DNA of 64,000 nucleotides from Hyphomonadaceae bacterium (GTDB taxonomy: Bacteria; Pseudomonadota; Alphaproteobacteria; Caulobacterales; Aquidulcibacteraceae). A model generated the notes under the pieces. That model did not search any database, had not been told where the DNA came from, and saw only the letters and a list, made by a program, of their open reading frames with translations. The translations under genes and the position numbers were made by a program. The stretch lies in contig JAEUMT010000004.1 of assembly GCA_016791365.1 (NCBI GenBank), positions 26,206-90,205 of the forward strand, given 5' to 3'. Numbering within the stretch: position 1 is the first letter of the stretch; every line of letters starts with the position of its first letter. This document shows, one piece after another, positions 1 to 8,327 of the stretch.

Positions 1-1
1 C

Positions 2-121
2 ACCGAAGAGGCGCGTAGCGATTTCGCCCGCGCCATGGCGATCGAAGCAGCCGTCGCCGAGCGCTACGCTGGCTATGGCTTTCCGATCGACGCTTCGCTG
101 TTGCCGCCACCTGCGCGCTAA
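2..121 (+). CDS. C-terminal end of an unrecognised protein (partial)
   Basis: An open frame enters from the left edge and ends at TAA 119-121, giving 39 visible residues that include RYAGYGFPID and end LLPPPAR. The codon use (GC-rich third positions) matches the surrounding genes, so it is probably the true end of a gene that starts outside the window. Too little is visible to name a family. The next gene starts about 100 bases further on, on the same strand. Confidence 0.55.
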   Translation, partial: TEEARSDFARAMAIEAAVAERYAGYGFPIDASLLPPPAR

Positions 122-218
122 GTCACGCCGCAACCGGGCTGCCGCGGTGACGTGAAAGCAGGCTTGAGAACTTGGCCTGCGCGTGAGAAGCACCGCTGAC
201 CAGCGAGTGGGAGTTCTT

Positions 219-704
219 ATGCGCGGCACGATTCTTGGCGTTCATGATGGCCGCGGCGTTCTCTTGGGCGCCGAAGACAGGCGGCTTGAATTTCCGCTGA
301 CCGAATGGCGCTCAGGCGGCGCGCCCTATGCGGGCCAAATCGTCGACTACATGGAAGAGGGCGGCCAGGCGCGCGCGGTGTTTGCTGTGCCGGGGATGGG
401 CCCGGGCTACGCCGGCGCGCAATCTGGTTCGCGCGTGCTCGGCATTATCGGCGTCATCTGCCTGGTCATCAGCTTCCTCATTCCGCTGATCCCAACCATC
501 GCGGCGTTCGTGTTGGGCGTCATCGCCGCCAAGCAGGCGCAGGAAGAGCGCGACGATACATCGTTGCTGTTGGCGCGCATCTCCTGGATCGGCGCGGTGG
601 TGATGCTGGGTCTCGGCTTGCTTGTTGTGCTCGGCATCCTGGCGCTTGTCGGCACGCTCGGTATGGCCGGCGTGTTCCACGGTTGGGAGCGGTGGGATTT
701 CTAA
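219..704 (+). CDS. Hypothetical two-helix membrane protein
   Basis: The ATG at 219 is preceded by TGGGAG at a good distance; a GTG at 183 in the same frame is the alternative start. The protein has about 161 residues. Residues 1-60 look like a small beta-rich soluble domain (GTILGVHDGRGVLLG, then EFPLTEW). Two strongly hydrophobic segments follow (around GIIGVICLVISFLIP and GAVVMLGLGLLVVLG), separated by a short charged loop QEERDD, so it is an inner-membrane protein with a cytoplasmic head. Paired C-terminal helices are common in DUF4190-like proteins, but I cannot assign a function. Its TAA overlaps the stop codon of the opposing VOC gene. Confidence 0.7.
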   Translation: MRGTILGVHDGRGVLLGAEDRRLEFPLTEWRSGGAPYAGQIVDYMEEGGQARAVFAVPGMGPGYAGAQSGSRVLGIIGVICLVISFLIPLIPTIAAFVLGVIAAKQAQEERDDTSLLLARISWIGAVVMLGLGLLVVLGILALVGTLGMAGVFHGWERWDF

Positions 705-1333
705 AGCGCGATGCTGGTCGCATCGCCTTCGACAAACGCGCGCAGACGATGATGCCATGCGCCGGTTTCTTCCGGCCATTCGATTTCCATCAGCGCCAGG
801 AGGCTGTGCAGATCGTGCGGGCCAAGCGACGTCTTGAAGTCCGCGTAGGTGTCCTGAAAGGTCCGCCACGCCTGCTCGCCCAGATCGCTTTTCACCACCA
901 CAAAACAGCTGTCGCGAATGATGAGATGCAAATTCGGCTCACCCGGCGGCGCATCCACGCGCCACGGCGGAAAGCGCCGGTTCTCGCCGGCGTGATATAA
1001 GCAGATCGCGTTGCCCGCCGGATCGCGGAGCCAGGCTTCGCGCCAGAGCCACGATTGCAGCATCAGCTCGCGCTCAAACGAAAGACCGGCAGCCTTGAGC
1101 CGCTTCACCTCTTTATCGAGCCCAGCATCACTGAGTTCGAAATAGAGAAGCGGCGCATTCTCACGCGCGATCTCGCCCTCGACCACGTGCAGCGAAAACG
1201 TCGCCTCGCCCTTCGGCAACTCGAACCGCGCATAGTGCGGGCTCTTCACGATAAGCCTCAGACCCAGAAGTTCGTAGAAAGCGATCGAGGCCTCAAGATC
1301 GCTGGCTGGTGCGGTGATTTGGTTCAGGCGCAT
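701..1333 (-). CDS. VOC (glyoxalase/bleomycin resistance fold) family protein
   Basis: Starts at the ATG read from 1333, giving MRLNQITAPASDLEASIAFYELLGLRL, the classical first beta-alpha-beta unit of a vicinal-oxygen-chelate domain. The second half of the module includes LRDPAGNAICLYHAGENRR, which matches the usual RDPdGN.i.l motif. The domain fills residues 1-125. The remaining 85 residues (HLIIRDSCFVVVKSDLGEQAW onward) form an extra C-terminal domain I do not recognise. The family includes dioxygenases, isomerases and resistance proteins, so the substrate cannot be guessed. The gene converges on its left neighbour; the two stop codons lie within CTAA at 701-704. Confidence 0.75.
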   Translation of the reverse strand: MRLNQITAPASDLEASIAFYELLGLRLIVKSPHYARFELPKGEATFSLHVVEGEIARENAPLLYFELSDAGLDKEVKRLKAAGLSFERELMLQSWLWREAWLRDPAGNAICLYHAGENRRFPPWRVDAPPGEPNLHLIIRDSCFVVVKSDLGEQAWRTFQDTYADFKTSLGPHDLHSLLALMEIEWPEETGAWHHRLRAFVEGDATSIAL

Positions 1334-1395
1334 CGTCTCAGCATAAGGTCCGAAAGCGGCCAGCGCACCCGCGCGTTTTGAACCATGTTGCCGGC

Positions 1396-1857
1396 ATGAC
1401 ATTCCAAATCACCGGCCTTGACCCCGCGCTCTTTGCGCACTTCCACGCCATGAGCGACGAGCAGCTTGCGCTTGGCGGCGCTCAGCGCGTACGCGTCACC
1501 GAAAAGCCCGCCGCGCCCTGCCGCATTTCGCTGGACGATGCTGAGGTCGGCGAGAGCGTCATTCTGGTGAACTACACCCACCAGGGCGCCGACACGCCGT
1601 ACCACCAGCAAGGCCCGATCTTCATCCGCGAAACCAACGCGCGTTTCGCGTCGCGTGACGCCATCCCGGCCGCATTGGCCCGCCGTACGCTCTCGCTCCG
1701 AGGTTTCGACGCCAACAGCATGATGATCGAAGCCGATCTTACAGAAGGGGAGCAGGCCGTGGCGCTGATCGAGCGCTTCTTCGCCAATCCGGGCGTCGCC
1801 TACATCCACGCGCACTACGCCCGCCGCGGCTGCTTCGCCGCGCTGATCGAGCGCTGA
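1396..1857 (+). CDS. DUF1203 family protein
   Basis: The 153-residue protein begins MTFQITGLDPALFAHFHAM and carries the signature features of DUF1203: APCRISLDDAEVGES, the VNYTHQG and PYHQQGPIFIRE blocks, and a C-terminal HAHYARRGCFAALIER. The family is a small single-domain protein of unknown function, found widely in proteobacteria as a lone gene. An in-frame TTG at 1378 would add six residues; ATG 1396 fits the family start better, although no strong ribosome site is visible. It lies divergent to the VOC gene, with about 60 bases between their starts. Confidence 0.8.
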   Translation: MTFQITGLDPALFAHFHAMSDEQLALGGAQRVRVTEKPAAPCRISLDDAEVGESVILVNYTHQGADTPYHQQGPIFIRETNARFASRDAIPAALARRTLSLRGFDANSMMIEADLTEGEQAVALIERFFANPGVAYIHAHYARRGCFAALIER

Positions 1858-1865
1858 CCTCCCGC

Positions 1866-1939
1866 CTTCGACAAGCTCAGGCTGACGCTTGTGGTGTGCG
1901 CTGAGCGTAGAATTGGCGTCACCCTGAGCCTGTCGAAGG
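1866..1939. repeat. Dispersed inverted repeat, family A, copy 1
   Basis: The left arm cttcgacaagctcaggctga starts at 1866 and the right arm accctgagcctgtcgaagg ends at 1939. The arms are close reverse complements around a roughly 30-base centre. The same arm sequences recur at 53979-54000 and 54038-54055, so this is a dispersed intergenic element rather than a local terminator. It sits between DUF1203 and the amidohydrolase, on both of which it reads outward. Such TTCGACAAGCTCAG elements are familiar in alphaproteobacterial intergenic regions. No encoded protein is involved. Confidence 0.75.
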
Positions 1940-2035
1940 GCGACGCCACGCACTTTCCCTACCGATACCGATTGCCAACCGACCGTCTCGGCGCCTCTAT
2001 CGGTGACAATAACAAGCAACGGGAGGTCGCGGCTC

Positions 2036-3775
2036 ATGCACGATCTAGTCATCCGCAACGGGACCATCGTCGATGGCTCCGGCAAACCGCGTTTCATCGC
2101 TGACGTCGCCGTAGATGGCGGTCTCATCACCGCGATTGGCCCTGACATCGGCAAAGGCCGCGAAGAGATCGGTGCCGCCGGCAAGATCGTCGCGCCCGGC
2201 TGGGTCGACATCCACACGCACTATGACGGCCAAGCCACCTGGGACCAGGAAATGGCGCCGTCCTCTTGGCACGGCGTCACCACCGTCGTGATGGGCAATT
2301 GCGGCGTCGGTTTCGCGCCGGCCAAGCCCGACAAACACGATTGGCTCATCGGCCTGATGGAAGGCGTTGAGGACATTCCCGGCACTGCGCTTGCCGAAGG
2401 CATGAGCTGGAACTGGGAAACCTTCCCCGAATATCTCGATGAACTCGAGCGCCTGCCGCGCACCGTCGATGTCGGCACGCACGTCCCGCACGGCTCGGTG
2501 CGCGCCTATGTCATGGGCGAACGCGGCGCGCGCAACGAAGAACCGACTGAAACCGACATCGCGCAAATGTCGAAGGTGGTGGAAGAGGGGCTGCGCGCCG
2601 GCGCGCTCGGCTTCTCAACCTCGCGCACAATCCTGCACCGCTCCGTCGATCGCGAACTTGTGCCCGGCACGACAGCGACGAAGGAAGAACTCCTCGGCAT
2701 CGGCCGCGCCATGGGCCGCGTCGGCTACGGCGTCTTTGAAATGGCGTCAGACCTCAAGCGCGAATGGAATGAGTTCGAGTGGATGGGCGAACTCTCGCGC
2801 GAGACCGGCTTGCCGGTGACGTTCGCGGCGCTGCAATCCATCGCCAAGGAACTGCCGCTGCCCGAGCAGATCAGTGAAATGCGCGCGCAAAACAAGAAGG
2901 GCGCCAACATCGTCGCGCAGATCGCATTGCGCGGAAACGGCATCGTCATGGCTTGGCAGGGCACGGTGCATCCCTTCCGCTTCCGTCCAGCCTGGCTCGA
3001 AGTCATCGACAAGCCGTGGGTCGAACAGCTCGCGCATCTGAAAGACCCCGCCTTCAAGCAGCGCATGATCACTGAAGACAACGTCTTCCCCGAGAGCGAC
3101 CTCATCGGCCTGATGATGGTCGTCGCCGGCGGCTGGACGCTGCAATACGAGATGGGTCCGAACTTCAACTACGAGCCGACGCAAGCCGAAACCATTGCCG
3201 CGCGCGCGGCGGAAGCGGGCGTGTCGCCCGTCGAATACGCCTACGACCTGCTGATGCAGAATGATGGCACAGGCTTCGTATATTTTCCGATCCTCAATTA
3301 CGCCGACGGCAATCTGAATTTCCTTGAAGATCTGCAAACCGCCGACGATTGCGTGAATTCACTCTCGGATGGCGGCGCCCATTGCGGCACCATTTGCGAT
3401 GCCGCTTCGCCAACGTTCATGCTGCAGCACTGGGTGCGCGACCGCGACGGCAAACGCATCACGCTTGAAAACGCCGTGAAACGCCAGTCGCGCGACACGG
3501 CCGTGCTCTATAGCCTCTCCGATCGCGGCCTGATCGCGCCCGGCTACCTTGCCGACATCAACATCATCGACTTCGACAACGTGAAGCTCGGCAAACCATG
3601 GCTTGCTTTCGATCTTCCCGCGGGCGGCAAGCGCCTGCTGCAAAAGGCTAGCGGCTACGTCGCCACCATCAAGTCGGGCCAAATTACCTTCCGGGACGGC
3701 GAATATCTCGGCGTTCACCCGGGCAAACTCATTCGCGGCCCACAAATCGCGCCGCAAGCGATGGCGGCCGAATAG
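2036..3775 (+). CDS. N-acyl-D-amino-acid deacylase family amidohydrolase
   Basis: The ATG at 2036 follows GGGAGG by nine bases and gives 579 residues. The N-terminus is the usual amidohydrolase beta-sandwich ([18 protein letters not shown]), then the metal-binding HTHYDGQ motif near residue 70 and the [10 protein letters not shown] block whose Cys is a metal ligand in D-aminoacylases. The C-terminal part has SDGGAHCG (catalytic Asp) and [11 protein letters not shown], which returns to the sandwich. This is the COG3653 type of D-aminoacylase/dihydroorotase relative, a zinc hydrolase of N-acyl amino acids or similar amides. The exact substrate is unknown. It has no signal peptide, so it acts in the cytoplasm. 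Confidence 0.85.
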   Translation: MHDLVIRNGTIVDGSGKPRFIADVAVDGGLITAIGPDIGKGREEIGAAGKIVAPGWVDIHTHYDGQATWDQEMAPSSWHGVTTVVMGNCGVGFAPAKPDKHDWLIGLMEGVEDIPGTALAEGMSWNWETFPEYLDELERLPRTVDVGTHVPHGSVRAYVMGERGARNEEPTETDIAQMSKVVEEGLRAGALGFSTSRTILHRSVDRELVPGTTATKEELLGIGRAMGRVGYGVFEMASDLKREWNEFEWMGELSRETGLPVTFAALQSIAKELPLPEQISEMRAQNKKGANIVAQIALRGNGIVMAWQGTVHPFRFRPAWLEVIDKPWVEQLAHLKDPAFKQRMITEDNVFPESDLIGLMMVVAGGWTLQYEMGPNFNYEPTQAETIAARAAEAGVSPVEYAYDLLMQNDGTGFVYFPILNYADGNLNFLEDLQTADDCVNSLSDGGAHCGTICDAASPTFMLQHWVRDRDGKRITLENAVKRQSRDTAVLYSLSDRGLIAPGYLADINIIDFDNVKLGKPWLAFDLPAGGKRLLQKASGYVATIKSGQITFRDGEYLGVHPGKLIRGPQIAPQAMAAE

Positions 3776-3850
3776 GGCGCGCCTCAGTTCGGCCCTCAGC
3801 TGCGGTTTATGTCCGGGGAGCTACGCTGCGGCTGTAGGTGAGGATAAGGC

Positions 3851-4330
3851 ATGATGTTTCGGTCGGCGTTTCTTGGTCTTGCGGCGGCGATTTGCCTTGC
3901 GGCGTGCGCCAGCGCGCCAACACCGGCGCCCGCGGACATCCGCCAAATCGTTTCGACGACTTCGTTCGGCATGTGCGTGGGCTATTGCACGACGCGACTC
4001 GAAATCTCCGAGGGCCGCGCTGTCCTCATTCGCGAAGCGCGCGGTGGGCGTGGCGCGCCGCAAAATCTCCCCGCACAACGCTTCACCACCGTGCTAACGC
4101 CTGACGAGTGGGACGCAATTGAAGCGCTTGCCGCAAACACAGATCTCTCCGGCCTTGAGCCCGTGATCGGCTGCCCCGATTGCGCCGATGGCGGCGCGGA
4201 ATCGCTTGCCATTGCCGGGACCGGTCAAGAGAGGGGCATATCGTTTGAATACGGGGCCGCAATCCCGCAAGCGGCGCCCTTGCTTGAGCGCGTTCGTGCG
4301 CTGCGTGCGCGCCTGACGCCGGCCGAATAA
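3851..4330 (+). CDS. Lipoprotein resembling DUF6438
   Basis: The first 20 residues form a lipoprotein signal (FLGLAAAICLAACAS, Cys at about residue 19), so the mature protein is anchored in a membrane from the periplasmic side. The mature part opens with IVSTTSFGMCVGYCTTRLEI; the Cys-x3-Cys turn followed by a beta strand resembles the CFGTCPVY motif of DUF6438 proteins. A later CPDCADGG loop holds two more cysteines that could pair with the first two. Two adjacent ATG codons (3851, 3854) follow GTGAGG. Function unknown. It stands 75 bases after the amidohydrolase. Confidence 0.7.
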   Translation: MMFRSAFLGLAAAICLAACASAPTPAPADIRQIVSTTSFGMCVGYCTTRLEISEGRAVLIREARGGRGAPQNLPAQRFTTVLTPDEWDAIEALAANTDLSGLEPVIGCPDCADGGAESLAIAGTGQERGISFEYGAAIPQAAPLLERVRALRARLTPAE

Positions 4331-4394
4331 GCTTCGCCTTATCTTTACCGCAAGCTCGCACGAGGCTGCGCGTGCGAGGTGGAGGCTTGGTCTC

Positions 4395-4874
4395 ATGCGC
4401 GCGTTTGGCGTCGCTACGCTCTGCTTATTGCTGGCTGGGTGCTTCTCTTCAAACGGCCCGGTGTTTTCGGAAGATCGTGGTCAGTGCCCGTTCACAACGC
4501 CGACACTCTACGAAGAGACGGAAGAGCCGAACCGATTCAGGTTCGAAACCGAGGGCCATTACTGTAAAGTCACCGGATCCGACGGTGACGTAACACTGGC
4601 GCTTTTCATTCCGATCGGCCGCGAGCGCTGGATCGTTCAGGGCGACGAAGCCAGCCCCACCTACATGATCATGCGCCGTAGCGGCGATCGGTTGACGCAA
4701 TATCTGCCGCGCTGCCAGGACTATTCCGCGTCGCATCTGCGTCGCCTTGGCATTACGTTCGATGAAGAACGTCGCTATTGCACCGTCACCGAAGCCCGTC
4801 AGATCGAAACACTCTTTCGATCTGCTCGTGGACGCATGATGGGTGCGTATCGTCGCGTGCGCGAGGAACGCTAG
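4395..4874 (+). CDS. Hypothetical lipoprotein
   Basis: The 159-residue protein has a short lipoprotein signal MRAFGVATLCLLLAGCFSS with the lipobox LAGC. The mature part has four cysteines (CPFTTP, HYCKVTG, RCQDYSA, RYCTVTEA), consistent with two disulfides in the periplasm. I recognise no family. A good ribosome site (GGTGGAGG) lies upstream. The gene follows the preceding lipoprotein by 64 bases and may be transcribed with it. Its TAG is shared with the stop of the opposing TetR gene in CTAG 4871-4874. Confidence 0.7.
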   Translation: MRAFGVATLCLLLAGCFSSNGPVFSEDRGQCPFTTPTLYEETEEPNRFRFETEGHYCKVTGSDGDVTLALFIPIGRERWIVQGDEASPTYMIMRRSGDRLTQYLPRCQDYSASHLRRLGITFDEERRYCTVTEARQIETLFRSARGRMMGAYRRVREER

Positions 4875-5452
4875 TTCGCCAGCAGCGCCGCCGCCAGCGC
4901 TTGCATTGCGCGTGAGGCGTTGAGGTGCGGCGCTGTCGAACGCTGCGCCTTCGAGAGAACGAACGCGCCCTCCATCGAGGCTAGAAACGCGGATGCAAAC
5001 ACCGCCGCGTTGGCCTCGCTCATGCCCCGCGCATGCGCTGCCCGCGCGATCGCCGCTTCCCATGCTGCAAAGCAATCGCGAATGGCGACGGCCAACAATT
5101 TATCATCGACGCCGAAACCCGCGGCGATCGCCGCAATCGGGCAGGAGCCGTCGAATTCGCAGCCTTTCGATTCCTTGGCGGTGGTCTTGAAGACGCTGAT
5201 GATGAAGGTGTCGATATCGACACCGCTTTCATCCAGTTCGCGAAAGCGCGCTGCGGTGCGTTCCGCGAAGCCGTTGATGACTTCCGCGCCGATCTGCTCC
5301 TTGCCGCCGGGAAAGTGGAAATAGAGTGAGCCGCGCGGCGCGCCGGATTTTTCCAGCAGCTCCGCGATGCCGATGCCTTCATAGCCGCGCGCGCGAAACA
5401 GGCTCGAAGCCGCGGTGAGCATGTTTTCGCGAGCAGATGAAACTTTTGCCAT
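4871..5452 (-). CDS. TetR/AcrR family transcriptional repressor (LmrA/YxaF-like)
   Basis: 193 residues. Residues 1-50 form the TetR DNA-binding domain: MLTAASSLFRARGYEGIGI, then the recognition turn KSGAPRGSLYFHFPGGKE. The ligand domain contains CEFDGSCPIAAIAAG, where the paired cysteines and GCP-like motif are typical of the LmrA/YxaF branch of TetR proteins (TetR_C_33 type). Directly upstream lie two GACCGGTC sites that match the type of operator used by that branch. The likely target is itself plus the divergent exported protein at 5553. The ligand is unknown; relatives sense flavonoids or lincosamide-like drugs. Confidence 0.85.
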   Translation of the reverse strand: MAKVSSARENMLTAASSLFRARGYEGIGIAELLEKSGAPRGSLYFHFPGGKEQIGAEVINGFAERTAARFRELDESGVDIDTFIISVFKTTAKESKGCEFDGSCPIAAIAAGFGVDDKLLAVAIRDCFAAWEAAIARAAHARGMSEANAAVFASAFLASMEGAFVLSKAQRSTAPHLNASRAMQALAAALLAN

Positions 5453-5473
5453 TCGCGAAAAATAGCACTTGTA

Positions 5474-5515
5474 TGACGACCGGTCTAGTGATAACTAGGA
5501 AATAGACCGGTCATC
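5474..5515. promoter_or_regulatory. Paired operator sites for the TetR regulator
   Basis: Two 8-base palindromes GACCGGTC lie at 5478-5485 and 5505-5512, 27 bases centre to centre. They are embedded in inverted flanks: gacgaccggtcta on the left and tagaccggtcatc on the right. The core TAGACCGGTCA resembles the LmrA/YxaF box of Bacillus as I remember it (TAGACC-R-GTC). The sites fill the space between tetR (start 5452) and the divergent exported protein (start 5553), so one repressor could close both promoters. Confidence 0.7.
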
Positions 5516-5552
5516 ATAGTGGTCCCGGTCACCTCACTCCCCGGAGGGTCCA

Positions 5553-5867
5553 ATGAGAAATTTCCTTATGTCCGCCATGGCGTTAACCGCCGTTCTGGTT
5601 ATCCCTGGCGTCGCCAGCGCCGATGACGTCGCTGATCGCAACCAGGCGATCTCGCTCTGCCGCGCCGAAGTCCAGGCCCAGGCCGGCGCCGACGCCACCG
5701 TTCGTCTCGACCAGGTCCGCGTTCGTCCGCGCGCCGTGCGGGTCGAACTTGATTTGTGGCGCGACGGCCAGCTCCAGAACGTCCGCTGCGACGTCTCGCG
5801 CGGCCGGGATCAGCTGACGATCGCTTCGATCAGCCCGGCGCTGCAGACCGCGTCGCTCACCCGCTAA
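5553..5867 (+). CDS. Hypothetical exported protein
   Basis: A 104-residue protein with a clean Sec signal, MRNFLMSAMALTAVLVIPGVASA, cleaved near residue 23. The mature 80 residues contain two cysteines (ISLCRAEV, VRCDVSR) about 50 residues apart that probably form one disulfide, and alternate hydrophobic residues typical of beta strands (VRVELDLW). A strong ribosome site CGGAGGG precedes ATG 5553. It is divergent from the TetR repressor and its paired operators, so it is the obvious regulated target. No family recognised. Confidence 0.7.
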   Translation: MRNFLMSAMALTAVLVIPGVASADDVADRNQAISLCRAEVQAQAGADATVRLDQVRVRPRAVRVELDLWRDGQLQNVRCDVSRGRDQLTIASISPALQTASLTR

Positions 5868-6016
5868 CTCCTGCCCTGAACCAGGCGTCCTCCGCCTCCC
5901 GCGTGGACGTTCCCACTGGCGCCCTTCGTTCCTCCCAATTCCTGGAGGCGCGGGGGCGCCATTTCTTTGGAGCGAATGCGGTTGGCGGATCACATGTCCG
6001 CCCGTAAGCAGCGCGC

Positions 6017-6619
6017 ATGGAGATCAAGCCGCTCTTCGTCACCAAGCTCTACCGCGCCGCACTCGTTGGCGTGGACAATGCCGCGCTGTTGAAGAGTTGC
6101 CGCGTTATCGCTGAAGACGATGAAGCCGGGCTGAGCTGGAGCAGGGAGCACGGTTATAAGGGCTACACTTCATACGCGTCGCTCGATGATCTCCCGAGGC
6201 GCGATCCGGAGTTTGGGGCGTTGGTGAAGGCGTTGGATAAGCACGCCGCCGCGTTCGCGCGGGAGCTGCATCTCGATCTTGAGCGCCGGAAGTTAAAACT
6301 CGACTCAATCTGGATCAATGTGCTGGAGCCGAACGGCGTTCACACCAGCCACATCCATCCGCACTCGGTGCTGAGCGGCACCTATTATGTCGACGTGCCC
6401 AACAACGCCTCGGCGCTGAAACTCGAGGATCCGCGTCACGCCATGATGATGGCGGCGCCTAAGCGCCTCGACGATGCGCCGGAAAACGAGCGGACGTTCG
6501 TTTACATCGCGCCGAAGGCTGGCGAGGTGCTGATGTGGGAGAGCTTCGTGCGCCATGAAGTGCCGATGAACCAGGCCCGCAAGTCTCGCGTCAGCGTGAG
6601 CTTCAATTACGGCTGGTGA
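6017..6619 (+). CDS. Putative 2-oxoglutarate/Fe(II) oxygenase, TIGR02466 type
   Basis: 200 residues. The core of the double-stranded beta helix is visible: WINVLEPNGVHTSHIHPHS, LSGTYYVDVP, LEDPR, GEVLMWESFVRHEVPMN and a final SRVSVSFNYGW. The first His cluster and the His in RHEVP are the likely iron ligands, and the Arg in KSRVSVSFN should bind the 2-oxoglutarate carboxylate. This pattern corresponds to the TIGR02466 group of small putative hydroxylases. The substrate is unknown. The preceding 150 bases hold only a weak short GC hairpin followed by T-rich sequence around 5950-5972. Confidence 0.75.
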   Translation: MEIKPLFVTKLYRAALVGVDNAALLKSCRVIAEDDEAGLSWSREHGYKGYTSYASLDDLPRRDPEFGALVKALDKHAAAFARELHLDLERRKLKLDSIWINVLEPNGVHTSHIHPHSVLSGTYYVDVPNNASALKLEDPRHAMMMAAPKRLDDAPENERTFVYIAPKAGEVLMWESFVRHEVPMNQARKSRVSVSFNYGW

Positions 6620-6652
6620 CGCTCTAGGCTCGGTGCAAACGGAGCTTTGTTC

Positions 6653-7726
6653 ATGTCCTTCGCCGCAGCTGTGATCGCATTGGCTTTGCAGGGTGCGCCG
6701 GTCAGCGCGCCGCCCGCGCCGCAATACACGCCGGCCGAGGCCGATTTTGTCGCGCGCAATGTCGAATTCCGCTCCGGCGAGCGAATGGACGAAGTGCGCA
6801 TCCATTATCAAACGCTCGGGCGTCCGCACCGGGATCGGCATGGGCAGATCGATAACGCGGTGCTGCTCCTGCACGGCACCGGCGGAAGCGGACGGCAGTT
6901 TCTCGCGCCGCAATTTGCCGGCGAACTCTTCGGCCCCGGCCAGCCGCTTGATATCGAGCGCTACTACATCGTGATGCCCGACAATGTCGGCCACGGCCGC
7001 TCATCGAAGCCGTCGGACGGCTTGCGCATGCGCTTCCCGCATTACGATTACGACGACATGGTCGCACTGCAGCATCGCTTGCTGGCTGAGGGTCTGCGCG
7101 TGCGCCGCGCGCGGCTCATTCTCGGCACCTCGATGGGCTGCATGCACGCGTTTGTGTGGGGCGAGACCTATCCGGACTTCGCGCGCGCGCTGATGCCGCT
7201 GGCGTGTGAGCCGATCGAGATCGCGGGGCTCAACCGTATGTGGCGCCAGCTGATCATTGACGGCATCCAGAACGATCCGGCGTGGAATGGCGGCGAATAT
7301 TCCGCGCAGCCTGCGCAAGGTTTGCGGACAGCGGCTTCGATCCTGCAAGTCGCCGGCGCCGCGCCACTTTATTTCCAAGAGCAATGGCCGACGCGCGATG
7401 CGGCGACGGCGGAAATCCGCGGCCGTGTCGATCGCGCCATCGCGGGGCTCGATGCGAACGACATGATCTATCAGTTCGAGAGCTCGCGGACGTACAATCC
7501 CTGGCCCAATCTTGAGCGCATCACGGCGCCCATGATGTGGATCAACAGCGCCGACGATTTCATCAATCCGCGCAATTTCACCTATCCACGGGACGCATTG
7601 GCGCGCATGGGCGCCAATGCCCGGTTTCGCATGATCGAAGAATCCAACACGACCCGCGGGCACGGCACGCATACGTGGGCGGTGAACTGGAAGCAGGATT
7701 TGGTGGAGCTGCTGGCGCGAAGCTAG
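6653..7726 (+). CDS. Exported alpha/beta hydrolase of the homoserine acetyltransferase-like group
   Basis: ATG 6653 follows GGAG by eight bases and gives 357 residues with a short signal peptide (MSFAAAVIALALQGAPVSAPP). The fold follows MetX-like hydrolases: LLLHGTGGSG (oxyanion loop), NVGHGRSSKP, the nucleophile elbow LGTSMGCMHAF, the acid in INSADDFINP and the His in GHGTHTW. Members with a signal peptide act as periplasmic esterases or hydrolases rather than in methionine synthesis, and no met genes are nearby. The substrate is unknown. It follows the oxygenase by 33 bases. Confidence 0.8.
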   Translation: MSFAAAVIALALQGAPVSAPPAPQYTPAEADFVARNVEFRSGERMDEVRIHYQTLGRPHRDRHGQIDNAVLLLHGTGGSGRQFLAPQFAGELFGPGQPLDIERYYIVMPDNVGHGRSSKPSDGLRMRFPHYDYDDMVALQHRLLAEGLRVRRARLILGTSMGCMHAFVWGETYPDFARALMPLACEPIEIAGLNRMWRQLIIDGIQNDPAWNGGEYSAQPAQGLRTAASILQVAGAAPLYFQEQWPTRDAATAEIRGRVDRAIAGLDANDMIYQFESSRTYNPWPNLERITAPMMWINSADDFINPRNFTYPRDALARMGANARFRMIEESNTTRGHGTHTWAVNWKQDLVELLARS

Positions 7727-7733
7727 GAACTAT

Positions 7734-7758
7734 CCCCCTCTCCGCAAGGGAGAAGGGG
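7734..7758. terminator. Imperfect hairpin between convergent genes
   Basis: The sequence ccccctctcc-gcaa-gggagaagggg folds into an imperfect stem with a tetraloop-sized centre. It lies between the hydrolase stop (7726) and the SnoaL-like gene stop (7765), where a bidirectional terminator is expected. It lacks a clear run of T on either side. The CCCTCTCC/GGAGAGGG pattern is also a common dispersed repeat, so it may be a repeat doing terminator duty. Confidence 0.4.
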
Positions 7759-7764
7759 AGTGTC

Positions 7765-8238
7765 TTAGCTATGCGGATCGTATGACGACACGTGATTGAG
7801 CGAGATCACCCAGCGGCCATTGATTTTTCGCATGAGGCGCGTGTTGATGCCTTCCTGCGCGCGCTCCGGGCGTTCGAGACGATAGTGGCTGACCAGCATC
7901 GCCGCATCGGGCGCCAGCATGTCGACGCTGATGTCGTAGAAGTGCAGCGCGCCGCGCCGATCCGCCGAGCCGCCATAATCGCGCACGTAATGATCCAGCG
8001 TGCCTTGCCAGCCATCTTGAATGCGTCCGTTTGAAACGAAGGTGACGCCCGGGTTTTCAAACCCCGCCATGTAGCCTTCAAAGTCGCCGCGATTCCAGGC
8101 CGCTTCCATGGTCGCGATGAGCGCGCGGATTTCCGCTTCGTCCTGCGCGGCGCTAACCGTAACGGGCGCGCTTTGCGTTTGCGCGCACGCCGCCAGCGGC
8201 GCCGCCGCCAGGATCAAAGCCGCCAGAAATGCGCGCAT
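7765..8238 (-). CDS. Exported SnoaL-like/DUF4440 protein
   Basis: Starts at ATG read from 8238, after GGGGGAA. 157 residues with signal peptide MRAFLAALILAAAPLAACAQ. The mature part is an NTF2-like fold: DEAEIRALIATMEAAWNRGDFEGYMAGF, VTFVSNGRIQDGWQGTLDHY, and a final RKINGRWVISLNHVSSY. These are the marks of the DUF4440/SnoaL_3 group. Such exported single-domain proteins are of unknown function or weak hydrolases/binding proteins. It converges with the upstream hydrolase. Confidence 0.8.
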   Translation of the reverse strand: MRAFLAALILAAAPLAACAQTQSAPVTVSAAQDEAEIRALIATMEAAWNRGDFEGYMAGFENPGVTFVSNGRIQDGWQGTLDHYVRDYGGSADRRGALHFYDISVDMLAPDAAMLVSHYRLERPERAQEGINTRLMRKINGRWVISLNHVSSYDPHS

Positions 8239-8327
8239 GTTTTCCCCCGATGCTCGATGGCGCAAGCGTAGCGAGTGCGAATGCGGGCGTCGATGCGAGT
8301 TTTCGCGGGATCGCGTCGGCGATCGCG

